The translations under genes were made by a program, and so were the position numbers. A model generated the notes under the pieces. It did no database searches. It saw nothing but the letters and a program-made list of their open reading frames with translations, and was not told the DNA's origin. Of a stretch of 64,000 nt of DNA, positions 46,785-64,000 are shown piece after piece (the stretch's first letter is position 1; the number at the start of each line of letters is the position of its first letter). Origin of the DNA: Selaginella tamariscina (taxonomy: Eukaryota > Streptophyta > Lycopodiopsida > Selaginellales > Selaginellaceae); contig PUQB01000802.1 of the NCBI GenBank assembly GCA_003024785.1, positions 1 through 64,000 on the forward strand. The letters are read 5' to 3'.

Positions 46785-46848
46785 AGTAGACTCCCTTTCT
46801 TTTTGGTTCCTCATAAAGGAACAGATATTTTGATATAATGAACACGAG
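46785..46848. other. 64-bp convergent intergenic spacer with a small hairpin
   Basis: The stop codons of the two GH17 genes face each other across 64 bases. The spacer contains GTTCCT-cataa-AGGAAC (46806-46822), a 6-bp stem that reads the same on both strands. The 3' untranslated regions must overlap each other or the opposite coding sequence. Confidence 0.7.
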
Positions 46849-48521
46849 TTACATAAGCATTACATTAGCATGTATAAAAATAGCAGCAAGTAGTATCATA
46901 AACCTCTCAATTGTTAAAGTAGGAGAACCAGACCAAGGCACAATCTGAACCTTAAACTCGCAGTTCCCACTAGACGGATCAGTCTCAGTAATCATCCCAA
47001 GCCCATCAAAGTCACAACTCTCCGTCTTCTGGTTGGTCATCTGGTAGTAACTGTTGAATGCATATGAAGCATTCCCAACCTTTCCAATATGGTTACACGA
47101 TCCCCCGTACACAAGCGCAGTACAATCTGCGTATGTACATGCATATCCGATCGTTCCCGGTAGCTTTGACGAATCCTCCTTGTCAGGGTTCAATATACAC
47201 CACCTGGATGGTAAGTATTTCACTCCTGACACAGTTCTTAAACTGTTCCTCCCTTGCCCGGTTATATCGAGTGGATACTTTGGCTTACCGTCGTAGTGGT
47301 ATATCCCCCAGTGACGCTCAAAGCTACCTGGTAATATACTCTTCATGTCCTCATCTACGAGGCCGAAGAGGTAGACATCGATCGGACCTGGTCGTAACGG
47401 TGTACCCTTCCCGCTCGTAATGTGCCGGATAAGCTGCTGGTTAAACTTTTGAGCGTTCTGTACATTGGCATTGATATCCCCGTCCGTCGGCCACCCGACC
47501 TCCCCTACCATAATGCTCATGTTGGGGAACCCCTCGCGAGCCAGGGCGGACACAAGCAAGTCATAGCTCGCATCGAACACGTTGGTGTAAACCTTGGATC
47601 CGTCTTTGAGAGTGTCCCGACTGTCTTCGAAGAAGGCAAAGTCCTTGGGGAAGTGTTTGTCCTGCTGTAAGCTGAGAAACGGGTACATGTTAATGATGAA
47701 AGGCGCATTGTGGGTGTCTAGGAAACCCAGTATGGTTCGCATTAAGTTCCGGATATCCGGACGAATTATTCCTTGCGAAGGCCTTCCGGATGTACCAAGA
47801 CTTGTGAGGATGTCTGCGTTGAGTGGCACAACGAGCTTCACCTTGTGGTCTATCCTCGCGTGTTCCATCGCCTTCTGCATGTTCTTGAGTGCAGGAACTG
47901 TTACGTCTTCGAAGGCTCCCTTGTATGCCTTTAGAAATGGCTCATTCCCTATTGCAATGTACCTTGTGAAATTAAAAAACAGCATTAAAATAAATTAATG
48001 CATAATGGTATCAATATTCTTCTTTTCAGAAAGCATCTGAAAAAGTGGTGTGAGCCTTTATGCACATTCTATGCCAACTTTACAATAAAAAAAGCTGGAA
48101 AAACCAATACCTTGCTTCACTTACGTTTTGAAAGCTACATATATATAAAACATGTATAATGAGCTAAGAAACACACACGCACACACACATACCTGATGTT
48201 AACACTGGATAGGAGCCTTGTAATGTTCATGCGGACAAACCGTCTGGCGGCCCGCTCGCTAAAGGCCATGTCCTCGAGACGGTCATTTGGCAAGGCCACC
48301 ATGAGCTCCATATTGGTGCCGGAGAATGCATTTATAACACCTGGATCCGCATCGAACAGCTTCGCTTTGGTGATATGCATGTCTTTGAGAAGACTCACAA
48401 TGGTCTTGTCCGGGAGCCTGTGGGAGGAGACGGTTCCCCAGTTTATACCAAGCGAATCGGAGAGCCTCAGTAGAAATATGATACAAATCACTAGTGAAAT
48501 CCTGAAATGTGCACGCTCCAT
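46849..48521 (-). CDS. GPI-anchored glucan endo-1,3-beta-glucosidase (GH17 + X8), gene 2, intact
   Basis: Two exons, 48193-48521 and 46849-47962, give an uninterrupted protein of 480 residues. It has a signal peptide (HFRISLVICIIFLLRL, cleavage before GINWGT), then the GH17 domain with IAIGNEPFLKAY (acid/base Glu at about residue 117) and [10 protein letters not shown] (nucleophile at about 264). X8 starts at RWCILNPDK (about 363) with [16 protein letters not shown], and a hydrophobic C-terminal tail (RFMILLAAIFIH) follows for GPI attachment. Compared with gene 1 it lacks three introns: after the signal peptide, in the SGKGTP region and before X8. This is the only multi-domain gene in the window with no frame break. 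It shares an upstream region with the divergent EFR3-like gene. Confidence 0.92.
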
Positions 48522-48929
48522 ACCATCAAATAGAGGACAGAAATGAGACGCACTTGAACAATAAGAGAGAGTTTGTGTAAAAATGGACGGTCCATGGTTT
48601 GTGGCGCGATCCGAGACGACACGTGGCGACAGTGGATATTCTTTGGATTTTTTTTTAGGGCTCCTCGGTAAAAAAGATTCTGACGGAGAAAGCGTCAATG
48701 TAGACAGGGAGGGAGAGCTGGCAAGACGGCAGATTTAGGGCTTGTTCGGCGGGCCGAGGATGCGCCTTGTCGATTGCTAATAGTTGCATCATTTTCCCTT
48801 GAAAATTCCCGCGAGATCATCGATTTACACGAAGAATTGCGAAGATCTGTACAGAAAATCGGTCTTTTTGGTTCATTTTCACAGAGAAATGCACATAAGG
48901 CTTCAAGTGAGAGAATTTGTGGGGGAAAA
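48522..48929. promoter_or_regulatory. Shared upstream region of GH17 gene 2 and the EFR3-like gene
   Basis: The two ATGs are 408 bases apart on opposite strands, so both promoters and 5' UTRs lie here. A CACGTG G-box with the ABRE-like ACGTGGC extension is at 48620-48625. No clear TATA box is visible in either direction. Confidence 0.55.
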
Positions 48930-57951
<9,022 letters not shown>

Positions 57952-58147
57952 ATACACCTAGTTTTGTAAGTATACATATTTAGCGTTTTTTTTCTATGGG
58001 TCCTGTTTTGTACTTCGGATCCATGTATTTATTTGTGTGAGTATGTGTGTGTTTGTTTTTAAATAATTGATCTTTTTATAAATAATCTCTCTCTCTCTTA
58101 GCCATATACACATTTGAAATTGCTTAAATGTAAAAATAATACATTAC

Positions 58148-59961
58148 TTAAGCCCAGGCTCTGTTTCGTTTAACTAAATCCAGAGTGTTGATCTTATCAA
58201 TTTTGGCCGCAAGAATGTAATCGTTTTCAGTCAGACCACCTGCATAAGAGGTCATGTAAGTGCGTGTATGTGTGTGCGTGTGTGGGTGGGTGCGTGTGTG
58301 AGTGACAGAGAGAGGTGTGTGTGTGTGTGCGTGTGTGAGTGACAGAGAGAGGGGTTACCAAGAGATTGTGTCCAGATATCCACTTTGGCTACGTTCCCTT
58401 GTTCGAGGTATACATTGGGGTAGTAGTTCTCTGCTTCTGCTATGGCTGCTATTCTCGAGAATAGCTCCACTCCAGCACTGAAGCTCTTTAACTTCCACTC
58501 ACCTTGCAACTTCATGCATCCGTCCTCGTTCACCAGCCTCCATCCCACCACCTTCATACACTCTATCTTAATTTATGTGCTCTCTCACGGGTACATAGGA
58601 TGGGCTATGCTCTCTCTCTCTCTCTCTCTCAGAGTTCTACTTGACAGCATTACCACGGACGGGTGGGCTATGCTCACTTGACAGGTAAATATGGGTGGGC
58701 TATGCTCTTTCTCTCTCCGGACTTCGACTTGGCATTACCACGGACGGGTACATATGGATGGGCTATGCTCTCTCTCTCTCTCGTAGTTCTACGTGACATT
58801 ACAACGGACGGGTACATATGGATGGGCTATTCTCTCTCTCGGACTTCTACTTGACATAACCACGGACGGGTACATATGGGTCTCTCTACTTGACAGGTAC
58901 ATATGGGTGGTCTCTCTCTCTCTACTTGACAGTCACATATGGTTGGGCTATACTCTCTCTACTTGACAGGTACATTCTCTCTTCGGACTTCTACTTGGCA
59001 TTACCACGGACGGGTACACATGGGTGGGCTATGCTCTCTCTCTCTCTCTCTCGGAGTTCTGTGCGACATTACAACGGACGGGTACATATGGGTGGGCTAT
59101 TCTCTCTCTCTCGGACTTCTACTTGACATTACCACGGACGGGTACATATGGGCTCTCTACTTGACAGTTACATATGGTTGGGCTATGCTCTCTCTACTTG
59201 ACAGGTACATTTTCTCTTCGGACTTCTACTTGGCATTACCACGGACGGGTACATATGGATGGGCTATACTCTCTCAGAGTTCTACGTGACATTACAACGG
59301 ACGGGTACATGTGGGTGGGCTACTCGGACTTCTACTTGACATTACTACGGACGGGTACATATGGGTGGGCTATGCTCTCTCTTCTCTCTACTTGACAGGT
59401 ACATATGGGTGGTCTCTCTCTCTCTACTTACGGGTACATACTCTCTCTCTCGTCGGACTTCTACTTGGCATTACCACGGACGGGTACATATGGATGGGCT
59501 ATTCTCTCTCTCACACACACACATGTACTATGTACAGTCCCCAATGGAATTTAAATTCAAATGCAGGCATGCAAGGATATATATGTGCTATCTCTCTCAC
59601 ACACACACACACTCGCACGCACGCACGTATTATGTATGATAATGTGGTATCTTAAATACAAATGCAGTACCTTGCGGAGCAGAGCCTTGGCGTCATCTGG
59701 GTCATGGGCTGCAATGCATTTGCAAACTGGGAGCAGGATTTCTCGGCGAGTGCGAGAGGCATTTTGGGAATGAGAATGAGATGCTCCGTGCTGGCATTGC
59801 CGATCACCTTTTCTCCAAATTTGCTCTCGATCTCTGCCGGGAACGGATCTCGGGCACCGAGTTCGGATCCCGCCGAAGCTCTCGCACTGAATACACTCCT
59901 CTTCTGTCTTCCGGATGGACACCGTATCCAAGGCGCTCCTTGGCCTCACATAGAGCGCCAT
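58148..59961 (-). CDS. RAF2: Rubisco assembly factor 2 (pterin-4a-carbinolamine dehydratase-like), plastid
   Basis: Three exons: 59671-59961, 58359-58551 and 58148-58239, GT-AG. Exon 1 gives MALYVRPRSALDT, then in shifted frames SVFSARASAGSELGARDPFP, FGEKVIGNASTEHLILIP and HDPDDAKALLRK. Exon 2 starts VVGWRLVNEDG and contains GEWKLKSFSAGVELFSRI, YYPNVYLEQGNVAKVDIWT. Exon 3 is GGLTENDYILAAKIDKINTL ending NRAWA. This order matches the Arabidopsis RAF2/SDIRIP1 type. The dehydratase His-His-Pro motif is Tyr-Tyr-Pro here, so carbinolamine dehydratase activity is unlikely, as expected for the Rubisco-assembly branch. Two or three frame changes in exon 1 (one in a C run near 59725) break it as written. 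Intron 1 (1119 bp) is almost entirely a minisatellite. The gene converges on the EFR3-like gene, 196 bases away. Confidence 0.85.
58256..58358. repeat. (GT)n with duplicated GTGAGTGACAGAGAGAGG unit, RAF2 intron 2
   Basis: GT-rich tract containing a direct repeat of about 43 bases (58292-58312 and 58335-58353 cores). It fills almost the whole 119-bp intron. Confidence 0.8.
58600..59515. repeat. Composite minisatellite filling RAF2 intron 1
   Basis: Units of roughly 55-65 bases combine 'ACTTCTACTTGACATTACC', 'ACGGACGGGTACATATGG', 'GTGGGCTATGCTCTCTCTC' and a CT tract. About eleven ACGGACGGG cores are visible, interleaved with a shorter variant 'CTCTACTTGACAGGTACAT'. Higher-order pairing (long unit, long unit, short units) is apparent. 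It lies entirely within the intron between 58552 and 59670. Confidence 0.9.
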
Positions 59962-59969
59962 CCCCTGAA

Positions 59970-62900
59970 ATAAGATATTCCAATATATTACTTCTGAATA
60001 ATTTAAAATCAATAATAGAATTTATTTAATACGATTTTAAGAAAAATAATTTAATCTTTAGCATTTCAAATTTAAAGTACAGTTCCTTAATATATATTAC
60101 ATCACTTTAAGAATAAAATATTATTAGATTTATTAAATAAAACTTCATATTAAATAAAAGGTTTTGGTTTTAAATATGGTTTTGTATAGTAGATTCGGTT
60201 GAAATTATGGTTTTAGAAACTTCTTAAGTTTGTTTGGAATTTGCTTAGTATGTGGTTTTTATATGGTTTTGATTAAAAATTGAATTTTATATTTATAATT
60301 AATATAATATTTGATATAGTTTAATCAACAATTGTTCACAATTAAGAGCATTTATAATGTGGTATTCAGAGTTTGTTGTTCTCAAAACTTTATAATTTTA
60401 TTACAAATTATGAGATAAGACTTTAGATGTTGTGAATATTAGAATCTCCTGAACAACAACTTCTTCTTCATTATCCTTAACATTTTGAATTTGTGCTTGA
60501 ACTGCTTTAGAATCATCATTTCAAAAGTAGCCTGTATATATATATATTATATCCACTGTAGCTTCTTCCATAGGTTCTTCTATATTATTGATGTCATTGA
60601 CATGGTAGTAAATCTTAATTATAGTACTTCCTCTCTAAACCCTTGCATGAACTACACTTACACAATGTGCCTTGCTTTTTCACCTCTTGTTACTATAGCT
60701 TCATTTTACATGTGATAATACAGTGATAGATTGACATTCTCAACAGACTATTGACAAGTTTATATGGTTATTTACATAGTTTTCATGTACTTAGCTAGCA
60801 ATTAGTTAATCTTCACCATCTAATTTAGAAATAGCATATAAATAAGGACTAGGGTATGAGATCCTATGATAGTGGGAGAAGCAAGGAAGGATAGATGTCA
60901 CCTCTTCATGCATGTTAAGCTTTGTAAATACGTTCTAGAGAAGGTTCTGCCTTGATATCTTTGAGTACCTTGACATTTTGAAGGGAGTAAGAACAGTATG
61001 TTGAATCCACATTGAAGTTGAAAGATTGATGCGAGCTAGGTTGCAATGTAGGTGAAGCTCGATACTTGGAAGACTTGCTTTGAGTGAAAAGGACCCATGA
61101 TTTCCAGGAAGCAATGGCATCAATTGGTTCATCAAAAGTGACTCCACTTAGACACATTGTAGAAGTGGAGTCATCAAGACGAATTCGAAAACACATATCC
61201 AGTTGGACGAAATGTTAAGAATGAAGAGGAGTAAGAAAGCATTCCTGAGATGTATTGTCTTTGGTATAGAGGTTGTGCTGCCAAAGTAAAAAATTTGACC
61301 AACTTGAAGTAAATAGAGCATCATTTTTTGTAAAAATTTCATTTTTAAATATGTTTCATGTGAGGTTCATCAATAGAAACTCAGTTGCAAGAGGTGCAAA
61401 ACAAGTTGTAGAAGACTAAATATTATCATGGTCGAAACCAATAATAGAAATAATGAAATTGATTTAGTAAGAACTAGAATGAAATATATTAATTACTCAA
61501 TATTAAAAGAGATCAATCAACAACTGGTGTTGAGTTGGAATTCTGAAACCCTAACTTTAACCTCCGTTATATTAGGACCTAGCGTCCTAGTTCACTGGTT
61601 ATGAATTTGAATCTAAACCTTCTAGTTTTAAAATTAAATATGAACCTTTAATTATGATTTGATTTGAATTTCTAATTCTAGATCTAAATTTAAAATACCA
61701 ATTCTTAATTTAAAATATTTTAAAAGAATAATTTAGTGTTGACATATTTTCATAACACATCAGTATCAACTTGGTATATTTTGGTGGTTCATGAAAAATA
61801 TTAGGTATTATCTTTTTTTTTAAACATAAGTTAGTGAACAGTTTGTAAGTTGATCTCCACCAAAGGTCCCTTTTAAAGAGCTACTTGTTGCTGGGGAATT
61901 AGCAAGCACTCTAGCTAGTGTTGCAACCACTAATCTAACGAGTCTTAAAGTAAGCACACTAGCCACTAAGCACTCTATTACCTACAAGTGCTCAACCGTG
62001 TTCAGCTTCTCATTCTAGTAATCAATGAGTTGTAACTAAGGTTCTGGAAGTGTGTTACCCAAGTGAAAGTATGTGAGTTGTTTTTTAATAATTATTAATA
62101 AGTTTTTGTTTAGAAAGTTAAAGAGAAGACAATGTGTGGAAGGACAATGACACTGATAAGCAAAGTCACTAGGTGCACCATGTGAGTTATATATGTATGT
62201 ATATACTTCAAATGTATTAAGACTTTTAAATGTAGAAGGGTTAGTCATGACTTAAAGAAGAGTTTTTTTTTTAAACTTTAAGAATTTTTCATTTTTTAAT
62301 TTTGTTTTTAACATTGTCTTTATTAGCAAATGTTAGAAACATATTTGAAGAAAATGACTATGGAGATCAGAAGTATGTTGCTTCAGTGTTGTTTCTATAT
62401 ATGTTGAAGAGTTTGACATTCCAAGTGTTGAAGTCTTTATGTGCTGCAAAGAATAAGAAAAGATCAAATATGTTTGTGCTTAAAATAATGTTAAGCAAAA
62501 GGGAACCTTTAGTTATGTGTTTTGTAAGCTATTGAGCTTGATTTATTTGACATTTAACCACATGCATGGGTTTGGGACAAGATAACTATTTAGAAAAGAA
62601 CCTTAGATAATGTTGTAAATTATATAGCAATTTAATTAAATTAATTATAGAAACCAATTAACGGGTTCATGATGATGTAAAAAAACATGTAAAAAACCAA
62701 TGGCTGAACTTTAAATTAATTAATTAAAAAAAAACTAATGATTGAACTTTGGACTAACTATACTGATTAAAGAAATCTAATGGAACTTCAAATAATCATT
62801 TGACTAACTAAATCATATAAAAACCACATTGTAAACCATGTAAAACCATGTAAATTTATGGGGAAATGATATCAAAACCACCTCATTAAACACTCAACAA

Positions 62901-63980
62901 ACTATTATTCCAAAACCAACTAAAAACCATGTCACCTTTATATGGTTTCAAAAACCAACCTAGTTTTTTCATTTAAAATTTAACCATTAGTTTTTTATAT
63001 GGTCTTTTCAATTAAAAAACCATGTGTTGTGACTTGTTGTGCACGCCTCCATTTCCATATGCCCTTTCTCTGTCGGCAACAACACCATACACCGACATGG
63101 CATCCAAAGAGAACTTCCCACCCACTTCCCCATACATATCTTGTTGAAACAAGGTAGCTTCTTTATATGGATTGTACAAGAGGTCGCGAACCTCTTATGT
63201 GACTTAGGAATGGTGGCATACATAGGTTTAGAGGTGAATTCTGAAACCTAAGGGATAAGTTGATAAAGAACAAATCCCAAGGGCAAGGAAAAATACACTA
63301 GAGAGGTTATCAAGCCTGCAAGATCATGAAACAATTCTTAAATCTTCTTTCTGATGAGATTTGAATTACCACTCCCAACAAAAAAAAATTCCCATGACAT
63401 AAGTGAAAAAGGAGTTGGACAATAGTCTAAGAAGACTAAAACAAATATCACCCCAATCAAAGTCATCCCATACAAATATATATCATCCAATAGTGATCTA
63501 GTTACCCATTGAAGAGATAGATGAGCTATATGTGACACCACCAACCAAGTTGCCAGAGGGAAATTGGTAGATGGCAACACACCAAGGACCAATAGTGGAC
63601 AAATGGCAAGGAATTTTAGGTGGCACATGTTTGATAATCCCAGTCCACCCACTAAAATTAGGACTGGGAGAAGATATTCTAATAGGGGATGCACAACCGA
63701 TAGCTAGTACAATAACCACAAGCCTAAGACTGACCCCATCCAAACCCTCCAGAAGTAGTATCACAACATTGGCTAAAGGTAAGAGATGTGGGAGACCACT
63801 CAGGAGTAAGAACAAAAAGAATAAGACAACAAAGATTTCTACACATCAACATGTTGAAGTGCAAAAGCATGTGGGGGAGGCACACAACTAAACACGGGAG
63901 CCCCAAGCTTGGAGATGTAACAAATGCCACCTCCTCACAATCAAGGTATTATAGAATGGAAACAATTCTCAATGGGTGAA
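59970..63980. other. AT-rich DNA, no supported gene; weak inverted-end signal
   Basis: Frames here lack coding character. TGGTTTT motifs cluster at 60155-60280 in plus orientation and at 62655-62965 in minus orientation (AAAACCA). The pair TGTGGTTTTTATATGGTTTT (60250) and its approximate inverse near 62815-62835 could be subterminal repeats of a decayed DNA element of about 2.8 kb. Near 63770-63830 the plus strand reads GKRCGRPLRSKNKKNKTTK, an AT-hook-like phrase sometimes found in plant non-LTR elements, without further support. Confidence 0.35.
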
Positions 63981-64000
63981 CAAGCACAAGCCATGCAAGC

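Noticed and set aside
58663..59655. Series of 63-116 codon frames with repeated TDGYIWVGY / GTYGWAMLSL
   Set aside because: They are translations of the RAF2 intron minisatellite; the host intron has consensus borders and the repeats show no codon-position bias.
58148..59961. Active pterin-4a-carbinolamine dehydratase
   Set aside because: The catalytic His-His-Pro is replaced by Tyr-Tyr-Pro, and the GARDPFPAEIES leader and NRAWA end match the Rubisco-assembly branch instead.

Overview
The window is nuclear DNA of a land plant. Evidence: genes with GT-AG introns, a plastid GapA with transit peptide, a Rubisco assembly factor, a plant EFR3-like protein, GH17-X8-GPI glucanases, a PPR fragment, and plant-type MULE, PIF/Harbinger and Ty3 elements. 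Several introns are only 50-90 bp (GapA, carboxylesterase, the methyltransferase-like gene), which weakly suggests a Selaginella-like lycophyte or another compact-intron seed-free plant. I cannot name the species.

Layout. 1-8.1 kb: PPR and carboxylesterase remnants, then a MULE-like element (about 1952-8076). It has a DDE/SWIM transposase gene on the minus strand, a palindromic minisatellite in the middle, and a plus-strand gene ending in a permuted SAM methyltransferase-like domain. 8.1-10 kb: the 5' half of a plastid GapA gene with an apparent light-response promoter, cut in exon 5 by a gag-bearing retroelement (9.94-12.5 kb). 12565-15762: a PIF/Harbinger transposon with TAA target duplication. 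15.8-18.3 kb: unrecognised, mostly decayed coding sequence. 18650-23581: a complete but frame-broken Ty3 retrotransposon with 203-bp LTRs and an AGAT duplication. 24.6-26.2 kb: a LINE-like remnant. 26.2-41.4 kb: AT-rich DNA with at least five diverged copies of an unclassified repeat, a J-domain fragment and a carboxylesterase gene. 41.4-60 kb: the gene-dense part, holding a small unrecognised three-exon gene, a J-domain gene, two convergent GH17-X8 genes, a 20-exon EFR3-like gene and a RAF2 gene with a minisatellite-filled intron. 60-64 kb: AT-rich with no supported gene.

A recurring feature is that otherwise well-preserved genes are broken by single-base length changes, mostly in homopolymers (EFR3-like four times, J-domain gene three, GH17 gene 1 once, RAF2 and the transposase). 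This looks more like residual long-read assembly error than decay of every locus, although some loci (GapA, PPR) are truly truncated.

The most interesting object is the MULE-like element pairing a transposase with a DNA-methyltransferase-like partner gene. Its function is an inference. The GH17 pair would act at the cell wall and plasmodesmata, EFR3 in plasma-membrane PI4-kinase recruitment, and RAF2 and GapA in plastid carbon fixation. They are neighbours, not a pathway cluster.
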